From: Actinomycetes bacterium
GTDB lineage: Bacteria > Actinomycetota > Acidimicrobiia > Acidimicrobiales > RAAP-2
Direction: 5' to 3'
Assembly: GCA_021777285.1 (NCBI GenBank)
Contig: JAJYDR010000094.1
Location: forward strand, 1 to 9,492
Length of the DNA stretch: 9,492 bases
A program made the translations under genes and the position numbers. Shown one piece after another: positions 1-6,000 of this stretch; the stretch's first letter is position 1; every line of letters begins with the position of its first letter. Under the pieces are notes generated by a model. That model was not told the origin of the DNA. It saw only the letters and a program-made list of their open reading frames with translations, and made no database searches.

Positions 1-54
1 GACTCGGTGGTCTCCAGGTCCTGTTGCGATAAGCATCTCCTTGCTCTACGCGAC

Positions 55-73
55 GCCGTGGCGTCGCCACGGC
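55..73. repeat. Perfect inverted repeat, 9-bp arms around one base
   Basis: The sequence GCCGTGGCGTCGCCACGGC is a perfect odd-length palindrome centred on base 64, with 9-bp arms. As RNA it would form an 8-bp stem with a GUC loop. It shares the 11-base core TGGCGTCGCCA with the dyad at 124-138. It could be a protein-binding operator or a hairpin in the transcript. No run of T follows it, so it is not a classical intrinsic terminator. Confidence 0.55.
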
Positions 74-117
74 AAGCGAGGCGGAGACTCTAGACCCGGC
101 GTACTACTCATACCCAG

Positions 118-444
118 GTGGACGTTGGCGTCGCCAACCTCTCTTGCTGTGAACTGCCTGACAAGGCTAGCAGAGCGGCGCACGCGACGACCGCGTCTTA
201 CGTGCGGCCCACACCCACGACGGCCGCGACCCGGCCGGTCGTGATGGGTTCCAACGCCGCCGCCGACGTGATGCGAAGGGACGCGTCATCATTTTTAGGG
301 GTTTACCTGGACTTACACACGCCTCTACCGGTGGTCTGCCCGTGGGACGGCGCCACTGACCACTACGCCCCTGACGGCCCCGGCGTCAGTAGGCTCAGCG
401 CCGTGGGGTCGATCTCGATCATCGCTCCCGAGGCGCCGACGTGA
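118..444 (+). CDS. Weak hypothetical ORF, 108 aa
   Basis: This frame opens with GTG at 118 (an in-frame stop lies at 91-93) and ends at TGA 442-444. It overlaps the GTG start of the next gene by four bases (GTGA), a junction typical of coupled actinobacterial genes. Third codon positions are fairly GC-rich, but the product matches no family that I recognise, and it has no membrane segment or clear motif. An internal ATG at 244 would give a 66-aa version. A clear ribosome binding site is lacking. The long hairpin at 216-243 inside it argues against strong coding constraint. It could equally be non-coding leader; I favour that slightly. Confidence 0.2.
   Translation: MDVGVANLSCCELPDKASRAAHATTASYVRPTPTTAATRPVVMGSNAAADVMRRDASSFLGVYLDLHTPLPVVCPWDGATDHYAPDGPGVSRLSAVGSISIIAPEAPT
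124..138. repeat. Perfect inverted repeat, second copy of the same core
   Basis: The sequence GTTGGCGTCGCCAAC is a perfect palindrome centred on base 131, with 7-bp arms. Its centre lies 67 bp from that of the dyad at 55-73. The two share TGGCGTCGCCA. Just outside that core the arms differ (G-C pair in the first, T-A pair in the second), yet pairing is kept in both copies. Kept symmetry with changed bases hints that the symmetry itself matters, though two copies are too few to prove it. Confidence 0.5.
216..243. repeat. Long GC-rich hairpin
   Basis: Bases 222-226 pair with 232-236 around a 5-base loop (227-231). After a single bulged G at 237, bases 216-221 pair with 238-243, giving an 11-bp stem. 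This is the strongest potential hairpin in the left flank. It lies inside the weak ORF 118-444. No T-tract follows, so a rho-independent terminator is unlikely; a structured leader RNA or chance in GC-rich DNA remain possible. Confidence 0.4.
347..404. repeat. Nested stem-loop upstream of the DUF4232-like gene
   Basis: ACGGCGC (347-353) is complementary to GCGCCGT (398-404). Inside this, CTGACG (371-376) pairs with CGTCAG (384-389) around a 7-base loop. The outer stem ends 36 nt before the GTG start at 441, so it would lie in the 5' leader of that gene if transcription starts upstream of it. Function unknown; modest stems like these can arise by chance at this GC content. Confidence 0.3.
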
Positions 445-1100
445 GACTGCTCGACGCGGGCTCGGCTGACCGTGTCACTCGAGCTGGCTCGAGGAGCGCG
501 ACCACGCACCCCGTTGGGCGACGGCTCACCGGTGCCACGGTCATCGTGTTCCTGGTCGCGGGTGTGATCCTCGCTGCGACCGTGTCGCGCACTACGCGCG
601 GGACGCGACTCGTTCTTTCACACCCCGCGTCAGCCGCGTGCCACAACGATGCGGTCACGGTCGCCAACGGACCCTACGTCGGCGGCGCGACTCAGGAGGA
701 GGCACGCGCGATTCTGATCACGAACACCTCGTCCACGTCCTGCACGCTGCACGGCTACGTCGGCATCGTCGCGCTCGATCGACACGGCACTCCCCTACCC
801 TTTCGGCTCGTCCACCACGCGACCGGCGGCTGGCCAATGGCGACCGTGGTCCCTCCGCCCTTCGTCGTCGCGCCCGGTCGGTCGGGCTACGTCTTCTTCG
901 CACAGATTGCGTGCTACACGGGCTACACCGCGACGAGTCGACGCATCGCCGTGACCCTGCCCGGCGCTCGGAGCGCCCACACCCTCGTTCTGCGCGTGGC
1001 ACTGGACCGCTGCGCCGGTCCCTCCGCCAGGATCGGCAACCTCATCGCCGAGTCGCCGATCGAGCCGACGCTGCGGGCCACCGTCGGGCCAATCCCCTAA
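441..1100 (+). CDS. Membrane-anchored or secreted DUF4232-like protein
   Basis: The product is 219 aa. Residues 1-28 are polar and Arg-rich, 29-48 are a hydrophobic segment (ATVIVFLVAGVILAATV core) that would act as signal anchor or uncleaved signal, and the remainder is predicted outside the cell. The outer part resembles actinobacterial DUF4232 proteins: a GGATQ-type opening near residue 81, then LITNTSSTSCTLHGYVGI (92-109), followed by a GT-rich strand region and VAPGRSGYVFF (143-153). Four cysteines at 67, 101, 158 and 191 could form two disulfides, as fits an exported domain. The GTG start is supported by GAGG at 430-433, seven bases upstream. There is no lipobox cysteine next to the hydrophobic segment, so it is probably not a lipoprotein. 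The molecular function of the family is not known. It is followed by a 110-bp gap before the next gene on this strand. Confidence 0.6.
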   Translation: MRLLDAGSADRVTRAGSRSATTHPVGRRLTGATVIVFLVAGVILAATVSRTTRGTRLVLSHPASAACHNDAVTVANGPYVGGATQEEARAILITNTSSTSCTLHGYVGIVALDRHGTPLPFRLVHHATGGWPMATVVPPPFVVAPGRSGYVFFAQIACYTGYTATSRRIAVTLPGARSAHTLVLRVALDRCAGPSARIGNLIAESPIEPTLRATVGPIP

Positions 1101-1198
1101 CCCCGTTGCCCGACACGGGTGGCCGGGTCCAGACGTGGTGCACGCACTTCGCCGCCACGGCCGGCCCGGTGCCTTCGGTGTCGAGCCGCGCCGACCGC

Positions 1199-1204
1199 TA
1201 CCGT
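1199..1204 (+). promoter_or_regulatory. Candidate -10 element for a leaderless transcript
   Basis: TACCGT fits the actinobacterial -10 pattern TAnnnT and sits six bases before the ATG at 1211. That spacing puts the transcription start at or next to the A of the start codon. No Shine-Dalgarno sequence precedes this ATG. A -35 hexamer is not obvious. The rest of the 1101-1210 gap holds only a weak hairpin just after the stop at 1100. Confidence 0.4.
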
Positions 1205-1210
1205 GGAACC

Positions 1211-1495
1211 ATGAGCGACGACAACGGCGCCGCCGACGAGATCCAGTGGATTCGCTCCACCCCCGTCGACGTCATACTCGGCAACCACCTCTTCCACATG
1301 ATCCAATTGGCGGCGGTACACTTAGCGGACACGCCACCCAACCTGCCCGCGGCGCAACTGGCCATTGACGTCGTCAGTGCCATGATCCAAGCCGGGGGCG
1401 ATCGGCTCGGCGAGCACGTCGGTCTGTACCGCAGCGCCCTCGCCGAGGTCCAACAGGTCTACGTGCGCGCGGCCAGCACCACCGACGCCCACTAA
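1211..1495 (+). CDS. DUF1844-like small protein
   Basis: This 94-aa acidic, mostly helical protein lacks a signal peptide and membrane segment. Its C-terminal part, NLPAAQLAIDVVSAMIQ (44-60) then GDRLGEHVGLYRSALAEVQQVYV (about 63-85), matches the DUF1844 pattern as I remember it: a helix with Ala and an (I/L)D(x)L/V core, a short linker with a leucine, then a final helix ending in YV. The family's function is unknown. The ATG at 1211 is chosen because the family-like sequence starts soon after and a -10-like TACCGT lies six bases upstream; the same frame is open much further up (to 638) but that part is a shadow of the preceding gene. Its TAA (1493-1495) overlaps the end of the convergent minus-strand gene. 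Confidence 0.6.
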   Translation: MSDDNGAADEIQWIRSTPVDVILGNHLFHMIQLAAVHLADTPPNLPAAQLAIDVVSAMIQAGGDRLGEHVGLYRSALAEVQQVYVRAASTTDAH

Positions 1496-1695
1496 CGACG
1501 GGGTCGCACGTCGCTGACCTCGTCGACGCCACGGTGACCAACGACTCGAATCCCGATCACCTCGAGTCCGTTGTCGACGTGGCGACTGCCGTCTGCGATG
1601 GCGACGCAGTGGAAGTACCACCGATCGCCATCCTGCTCGATCCAGCCGTCACCCCGGTGGTCGTCGAACCCGACGACCACTCCCTCGATCCTCAT
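1492..1695 (-). CDS. Small cold-shock-domain protein
   Basis: The 67-aa product aligns along its whole length with CspA-type OB folds. RGDGWIEQDG (14-23) sits where RNP1 (KGFGFIEVEG) lies, WYFHCVAI (26-33) where RNP2 (VFVHFSAI) lies, and the end GHRGVDEVSDV (53-63) matches the final GNRGPQAANV strand. Several nucleic-acid-contacting aromatics differ: RNP1 has D and W in place of two F, and RNP2 ends HC rather than HF, so binding could be weaker or altered. Variants with FHCxAIxDGSR occur in small actinobacterial CSD proteins. The ATG overlaps the ribH stop by four bases (ATGA), which indicates translational coupling and sets the start. A weak AGG lies upstream. It is the last gene of the operon; a role in RNA binding or chaperoning is inferred from the fold only. 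Confidence 0.75.
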   Translation of the reverse strand: MRIEGVVVGFDDHRGDGWIEQDGDRWYFHCVAIADGSRHVDNGLEVIGIRVVGHRGVDEVSDVRPRR

Positions 1696-2228
1696 CGACC
1701 TGATCGCTGGCGCAGGAGCGACACCATTTCCAGCGCCGTCAAGGCCGCCTCTCGCCCCTTATTGGTCGCGTCGGGCAGCGAACGCTCCAGGGCCTGTTCG
1801 ACCGTGTTGGTCGTGAGCACTCCGAAGACCACCGGAACCCCGGTGGTCAACTGCACATCCTGCACGCCCCGGGCGCTCTCACCGGCCACGATGTCATAGT
1901 GCCCGGTGTCACCTCGGATCACCGCACCAAGCGTGATCACCGCGTCAACCGGGAACGGTCCGTCGGCGAAGGCGAGCGCCATCATCGGAATCTCGTACGC
2001 ACCAGGCACCCACGCCACGGAGATGTCCGAACGCGAGACCCCGGCCTCGTCGAGCGTCGCCAACGCGCCGTCGATCAACCGTGTGGTGATTCCGCCGTTG
2101 AACCGACCGGCCACGATCGCGATACGCAGACCACGTCCGTCGTGGCCGCCTTCCAGGTACGTCCCGACGACGCCTCGGATCGCCTCGCCGCGAAGCGGGT
2201 CGAACTCGGTCTGTTCACTCGACGTCAT
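1692..2228 (-). CDS. ribH: 6,7-dimethyl-8-ribityllumazine synthase
   Basis: Lumazine synthase condenses 5-amino-6-ribitylamino-uracil with 3,4-dihydroxy-2-butanone 4-phosphate, the penultimate step of riboflavin synthesis, in the cytoplasm, usually as a pentamer or 60-mer capsid. The 178-aa product carries RFNGGIT (42-48), VPGAYEIP (74-81), GAVIRGDTGHYD (101-112) with the catalytic His110, FGVLTTNTVEQALERS (135-150) with Arg149 for phosphate binding, and NKGREAALTALEM (156-168). Compared with the usual 150-160 residues there is an extra N-terminal stretch of about 20 residues before the first strand. The ATG at 2228 lies inside ribBA (14-nt overlap) and is preceded by a G-run (GGGGGGA, 2233-2239) at suitable distance. 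It overlaps the downstream cold-shock gene by four bases. Confidence 0.95.
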   Translation of the reverse strand: MTSSEQTEFDPLRGEAIRGVVGTYLEGGHDGRGLRIAIVAGRFNGGITTRLIDGALATLDEAGVSRSDISVAWVPGAYEIPMMALAFADGPFPVDAVITLGAVIRGDTGHYDIVAGESARGVQDVQLTTGVPVVFGVLTTNTVEQALERSLPDATNKGREAALTALEMVSLLRQRSGR

Positions 2229-3435
2229 CGAGTCCCCCCAACAGGTGTCCCATGCGCTCGCGCTTAGTGCGCAGGTAGTCGATGTTGTACGGCGTCGGCG
2301 TGCTCTCGATCGGTACCCGCTCGACGATATTGAGACCGAACCCCTCGAGTCCGCCGTACTTGCTCGGGTTGTTGGTCATGAGGCGCATCGAGCTCACCCC
2401 GAGATCCACCAGGATCTGAGCACCGATGCCGTATTCGCGCGAGTCCACTGGCAGGCCCAGCTCGAGATTCGCGTCGACCGTGTCATGGCCGTTCTCTTGG
2501 AGCGCGTAGGCGCGGATTTTGTGACCGAGGCCGATGCCCCGTCCCTCGTGTCCACGCAGATAGACGACAACACCGGCCCCTTCGGCCGCGATCTTCATCA
2601 TGGCGGCCTGCAGCTGAGGTCCGCAGTCACAGCGCAGCGAACCGAGCACGTCTCCCGTCAGGCACTCCGAGTGCACGCGCACCAAAACGTTCGGCACCGA
2701 CTCGATGTCGCCGTAGACCAGCGCGAGGTGTTGCTCGCCATCCAGGATCGACTCGAAGACCACGGCCTGGAAGTTGCCGAACTCCGTCGGCAGGGCGGCC
2801 TCCGCGATGCGCTTGACGAGTTTCTCGTGGTGGCGGCGGTAGCGGATAAGGTCCGCGATTGACACGATAGGCAAGTGGTGACGTTCGGCGAACGCCTCCA
2901 ACTCGGGCAGGCGAGCCATGTCCGACTTGTCGGCGCTCACGATCTCGCACAACACGCCCGACGGCGACTTGCCCGCCAGCCGACACAGGTCGACGGTGGC
3001 TTCGGTGTGTCCGGCTCGCTTCAGGACGCCGCCCGGCCGGTAGCGCAACGGAAAGATGTGTCCGGGCCGGTTGAGGTCGCTCGCACGCGTCTCGGGGTCG
3101 ATGAGCGCACGGATGGTCGCGGCGCGGTCGTGCGCCGATATGCCCGTCGTGGTGCCGTGTCGGTAGTCGACGGTCACGGTGAAGGCCGTGCGCTGAGCCT
3201 CGGTGTTCGCCACCACCATCAAGGGCAGGTCGAGCTCATCGGCCCGGGCCGACTCGAGCGGAACGCAAAACACACCCGAGGTGTGCTCGAGGTAGAAGGC
3301 CATGGACTCGGCCGTCACGTCCTCGGCCGCCATGATCAGATCGCCCTCATTCTCGCGGTCCTCGTCGTCCACGACGACAACCATCCCGCCTTCGCGAATG
3401 GCGCGAACCGCCTCTTCTATCGTCGATAACGCCAC
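2215..3435 (-). CDS. ribBA: Bifunctional DHBP synthase / GTP cyclohydrolase II
   Basis: RibBA supplies both precursors of riboflavin: the N-terminal half makes 3,4-dihydroxy-2-butanone 4-phosphate from ribulose-5-phosphate, and the C-terminal half opens GTP to the diaminopyrimidine. The 406-aa length is normal. The RibB half (about 1-200) has the acidic loop DDEDRENEGD (23-32), HTSG (51-54), TTGISAHDRAATI (96-108), NRPGHIFPL (122-130), AGHTEA (141-146) and GVLCE (160-164). The RibA half (about 205-406) has HSECLTGDVLGSLRCDCG (255-272) with zinc ligands Cys258, Cys269 and Cys271, LRGHEGRGIGL (293-303), YGIGAQIL (335-342) and NNPSKYGGLEGFGL (355-368). The start is GTG, overlapping the ribD stop by one base (TAGTG), with GGAGG at 3440-3444 four bases upstream. 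Upstream Rpe acts on the same pentose phosphate pool. Confidence 0.96.
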   Translation of the reverse strand: MALSTIEEAVRAIREGGMVVVVDDEDRENEGDLIMAAEDVTAESMAFYLEHTSGVFCVPLESARADELDLPLMVVANTEAQRTAFTVTVDYRHGTTTGISAHDRAATIRALIDPETRASDLNRPGHIFPLRYRPGGVLKRAGHTEATVDLCRLAGKSPSGVLCEIVSADKSDMARLPELEAFAERHHLPIVSIADLIRYRRHHEKLVKRIAEAALPTEFGNFQAVVFESILDGEQHLALVYGDIESVPNVLVRVHSECLTGDVLGSLRCDCGPQLQAAMMKIAAEGAGVVVYLRGHEGRGIGLGHKIRAYALQENGHDTVDANLELGLPVDSREYGIGAQILVDLGVSSMRLMTNNPSKYGGLEGFGLNIVERVPIESTPTPYNIDYLRTKRERMGHLLGGLDDVE

Positions 3436-4418
3436 TAGACCTCCAATTCGATACGCACATCTTCACCCACGACGCGCACATCCACCAATCGACCCCGACG
3501 CAGGTCTCCGATTGTGGACGTCGTCACGTCGACGAACGCGCTGACCGTTCCCGACGATCCCGCCAGGGCCGGGGCCGCGTACCAGACGACCCGGTTCACG
3601 ACTCCCGCGGCGATAAAGGCGCTCGCCGTCTTCGGCCCACCTTCGACGAGTGCCTGCAACACACCGTTCGCCCCGAGTTCATCGAGCACCACGCCGATGT
3701 CACCCGAGCGTTCCCAACACGGACGCACCTTCGCGTCACTCGGCGCGTGACCGAGTACCACCCGCAAGGGCTCGAGGACTACGCCGTCGAGCCGGGCCGT
3801 CAAGCGTGGGTCGTCGCGTCGCACCGTTCCCGCGCCGACGATGATCGCCTGGCTCCGAGCACGCAGCACGTGGGCGTCTCGACGAGCCGCCTCACCGGTG
3901 ATCCACTGACTCGAGCCGTCGTGCATCGAAACGACGCCGTCGAGGGTCGCCGCGACCTTCAAGACCACGTAGGGGCGCCCGGTCTCGCGATGCCACAGAT
4001 AGGCGGCGAGCTGCTCGCGCACCACCGACTCCGCAACGCCCACACTCACCTCGACGCCCGCGTCGCGCAACGCTTGCGCCCCGCTGCCGGCCACGCGAGG
4101 GTCTGGGTCGAGAGTACCCACGACCACGCTCGAGATCCCGGCCTCGATGATCGCCTCCGTGCACGGACCCGTGCGACCCGTGTGGCTGCAAGGTTCCAGC
4201 GTCACGACGAGGGTGGCCCCGCGCGCCGTCGAACCGGCATCGCGCAACGCGACCACTTCGGCGTGGGCGTCGCCGGGGACCTGCGTGTGCCCGATTCCGA
4301 CGATGCGACCGCGCGCATCGACCACCACTGCGCCGACCCAGGGGTTCGGCGGCGCGTGGTAACGGGCCTTCTCTCCCTCGGCCACAGCGCGGGTCATGAG
4401 CTCCTCGACATTGATCAC
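3435..4418 (-). CDS. ribD: Bifunctional riboflavin pyrimidine deaminase/reductase
   Basis: RibD performs the second and third steps on the GTP branch of riboflavin synthesis: deamination of the pyrimidine, then NADPH-dependent reduction of the ribosyl side chain. The deaminase domain (about 1-125) shows PPNPWVGAVVV (23-33), the zinc motif HAE (52-54) and PCSHTGRTGPC (76-86) with ligands Cys77 and Cys86. The reductase domain (about 147-327) begins RPYVVLKVAATLDG (148-161) and includes ITGEAARRDAHVLRARSQAIIVG (173-195 region) and LVEGGP (257-262). At 327 aa it is some 30 residues shorter than E. coli RibD, mainly in the variable part of the reductase near 225-250. The start is GTG, overlapping the rpe stop by four bases (GTGA). 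An in-frame ATG at 4397 with GAGGAG three bases upstream is an alternative, but would cut into the usual first helix. Confidence 0.95.
   Translation of the reverse strand: MINVEELMTRAVAEGEKARYHAPPNPWVGAVVVDARGRIVGIGHTQVPGDAHAEVVALRDAGSTARGATLVVTLEPCSHTGRTGPCTEAIIEAGISSVVVGTLDPDPRVAGSGAQALRDAGVEVSVGVAESVVREQLAAYLWHRETGRPYVVLKVAATLDGVVSMHDGSSQWITGEAARRDAHVLRARSQAIIVGAGTVRRDDPRLTARLDGVVLEPLRVVLGHAPSDAKVRPCWERSGDIGVVLDELGANGVLQALVEGGPKTASAFIAAGVVNRVVWYAAPALAGSSGTVSAFVDVTTSTIGDLRRGRLVDVRVVGEDVRIELEV
3440..3444 (-). promoter_or_regulatory. Shine-Dalgarno site deciding the ribBA start
   Basis: GGAGG on the minus strand lies four bases before the GTG at 3435, inside the last codons of ribD. It is one of the clearest ribosome binding sites in the operon. 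It supports initiation at the GTG that overlaps the ribD TAG rather than at a later codon. Confidence 0.65.
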
Positions 4419-5131
4419 GCGTTTGTCGCCACCCGTCGCAGGGATCGGGCGGCCGCTAAGGGGTCGGGCCGCGAAAAGATCGCCGAGCCGGCCACGAGCA
4501 CGTTTGCTCCGGCAGCCACCGCCACCGGCCCCGTGCGCTCATCGATCCCCCCGTCGACCTCGAGGTCCACGGCCACACCTTGCGTCTCGATCTCGCGCCG
4601 TGCTTCGATCACCTTGTCCATGACCTCGCCGATGAACGATTGCCCGCCGAAGCCCGGGAACACCGTCATCAAGAGCAACAGGTCGATCTGACCGAGAAAG
4701 GGTGCCACTGCGGCGAAGGGTGTGTCCGGGTTGGCCGCCAGGCCAACGCGCACCCCGACCGCGCGGGCCTCGGCAAGCAGCGCCGCGCTGTCGCCGATCT
4801 CGACGTGGATCGTGCACCCATCCGCCCCGGCGACCTTGAAGGCCTCGAAGTACCGACCAGGTTCGGTCATCATCAGGTGACAGTCGAAGAAACGGTCGCT
4901 GTATCGTCGCAGCGACGTCACGACCGGCGGTCCGATCGACACGTTCGGCACGAAGTGGCCGTCCATCACGTCGACGTGGAGCCAGTCCGTCTCGTCGTCG
5001 ATGGCGCGCACCTGCTCAGCCAGCGAGCCAAAATCGGCCGCCAGGATTGAGGGGGCGAGACGGAGCCGGCCTGTCGGACCGGCGTCGATGGAGGTCATGT
5101 CCCCTAGCCTAGAGACCTCCGTCACCGCCAT
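4415..5131 (-). CDS. rpe: Ribulose-phosphate 3-epimerase
   Basis: Rpe interconverts D-ribulose-5-phosphate and D-xylulose-5-phosphate in the pentose phosphate pathway, using a metal-dependent TIM barrel. The motifs stand in order: LAPSILAADF (25-34) with Ser28, LHVDVMDGHFVPN (51-63) with His52 and Asp54, CHLMMTEP (84-91) with His85, MTVFPGFGGQSFI (155-167), VDGGI (192-196) with catalytic Asp193, and VAGSAIF (213-219). At 238 aa it is about 10-20 residues longer than usual because of the N-terminal leader. The ATG at 5131 overlaps fmt by 10 bases; an in-frame ATG at 5098 (residue 12) would give a more typical length, but its AGGGG lies only two bases upstream, so I keep the coupled start with doubt. 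Placement directly before the rib genes fits, since RibBA consumes ribulose-5-phosphate. Confidence 0.95.
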   Translation of the reverse strand: MAVTEVSRLGDMTSIDAGPTGRLRLAPSILAADFGSLAEQVRAIDDETDWLHVDVMDGHFVPNVSIGPPVVTSLRRYSDRFFDCHLMMTEPGRYFEAFKVAGADGCTIHVEIGDSAALLAEARAVGVRVGLAANPDTPFAAVAPFLGQIDLLLLMTVFPGFGGQSFIGEVMDKVIEARREIETQGVAVDLEVDGGIDERTGPVAVAAGANVLVAGSAIFSRPDPLAAARSLRRVATNA

Positions 5132-6000
5132 CGCACGACGTCACTCAAACCGGGCCGACCTCGCCACCAGTCTGCGGCCGACATGGTCCGACCCCCTTCG
5201 GGGCGTACCGAGTCGAGTGTCAGCGCGCCAGCACGCACGCCCAGCACGATGTCACCATCGCGGCGTTCGAGCACGCCCGGCTCCACCGCCGCCTCGTCCG
5301 TGAACCGGTGGGCCCCGATCAGCCGAACTCGCCGCTCGTCGACCATCACCCACGCCCGCTCGAGACGGATCACGCGAAGGTTCTCCTCGGCGGACTTCGC
5401 GGCGTCCAGGTGGAAGGTCTCGGCGTCCAACTTCGTCGCGTAAGTCGCCTCGCCTGACTGGGCCACAGGATGATCTAAGAGGGCCGGGTCGTCGAGCACG
5501 TCGAGCAACGCTTGCGCGCCGAGTCGCGCCAGGCGGTCTAATAAGTCGCTCAGCGTCGCGTCGCCGATCTCGACGCGTCGCTCGAGATGCACCGGACCCG
5601 TGTCGAGCCCAGCCTCGAGGGACATGATCGCCACCCCGGTCTCGCGATCCCCGGCGAGGATGGCTCGCTCGACCGGCGCGGCGCCTCGCCAGCGCGGCAG
5701 GAGCGAGAAGTGGACGTTGAGCATTGGCACGCATTCGAGCACCGAGGCGGGGATCATGGCGCCGTAGGCGACCACCACACCCCGCTCGACGTCAAAGGAC
5801 GCCAGGTCGGCCACGCGATGCACGACTGGAATGCCCCTCGCCTGCGCTTCGATCTTCACGGGGCTCGGTGACTCCGTAGCGCCCCGACTGCGACGACGGT
5901 CCGGGCGCGTGACCACGACGGCGACGTCGTAGCCGTGATCACAGAGCGCGCCCAGTGACACAACGGCGGCCGGCGGTGTCCCAAGGAAGGCGAGGCGCAT
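5122..6000 (-). CDS. fmt: Methionyl-tRNA formyltransferase
   Basis: Fmt transfers a formyl group from 10-formyl-tetrahydrofolate to initiator Met-tRNA, preparing it for bacterial translation initiation. The 292-aa product is slightly short for the family (about 310). The N-terminal formyl transferase domain starts MRLAFLGTP, has PSPVK (45-49), VVVAYGAMIP (75-84), and the active site NVHFSLLPRWRGAAP (95-109) with Asn95 and His97, then LEAGLDTGPV (128-137) with Asp133, completing the N-H-D set. The C-terminal OB-like domain (about 195-292) includes a shortened end DWWRGRPGL (277-285). The ATG abuts the def stop with no gap (TAGATG), so the pair is very probably coupled; Def reverses the modification on finished proteins. 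Confidence 0.95.
   Translation of the reverse strand: MRLAFLGTPPAAVVSLGALCDHGYDVAVVVTRPDRRRSRGATESPSPVKIEAQARGIPVVHRVADLASFDVERGVVVAYGAMIPASVLECVPMLNVHFSLLPRWRGAAPVERAILAGDRETGVAIMSLEAGLDTGPVHLERRVEIGDATLSDLLDRLARLGAQALLDVLDDPALLDHPVAQSGEATYATKLDAETFHLDAAKSAEENLRVIRLERAWVMVDERRVRLIGAHRFTDEAAVEPGVLERRDGDIVLGVRAGALTLDSVRPEGGRTMSAADWWRGRPGLSDVVRWR

Larger units (their letters stand above)
1..440. other. Left flank without a convincing gene, rich in inverted repeats
   Basis: No reading frame in this stretch gives a protein that I recognise on either strand. The longest candidate is the weak ORF at 118-444, listed separately. The region carries four dyad symmetries (55-73, 124-138, 216-243, 347-404) and one AT-richer patch near 288-305. 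I looked for tRNA arms, the tmRNA, RNase P and SRP RNA signatures, and a T-tailed terminator, and saw none. It is most simply an intergenic region between a gene to the left of the window and the gene at 441, perhaps with a structured leader or operators. Confidence 0.5.

Noticed and set aside
41..120. tRNA-like segment in the left flank
   Set aside because: The stem at 55-73 does not fit a tRNA arm layout, and no T-arm GTTCRA sequence or acceptor pairing was found.
1105..1123. Hairpin after the stop of the DUF4232-like gene as an intrinsic terminator
   Set aside because: Its stem needs three G-U pairs and no T-tract follows.
638..1210. Upstream extension of the DUF1844-like frame to 638
   Set aside because: The extra residues are Arg/His-rich and lie out of frame within the DUF4232-like gene; family-like sequence begins only after the ATG at 1211.
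1906..2862. 318-aa + strand ORF opposite ribH and ribBA
   Set aside because: Both minus-strand genes have full-length, motif-complete products; the + frame crosses their junction and shows no domain.
3420..3460. FMN riboswitch at the head of the riboflavin genes
   Set aside because: ribD, ribBA and ribH overlap their upstream neighbours, and no RFN-like conserved blocks were seen in or around the junctions.
3747..4691. 314-aa + strand ORF opposite ribD and rpe
   Set aside because: It spans the overlap of two well-supported enzymes on the other strand and has low-complexity Arg/Ala/Asp composition without motifs.
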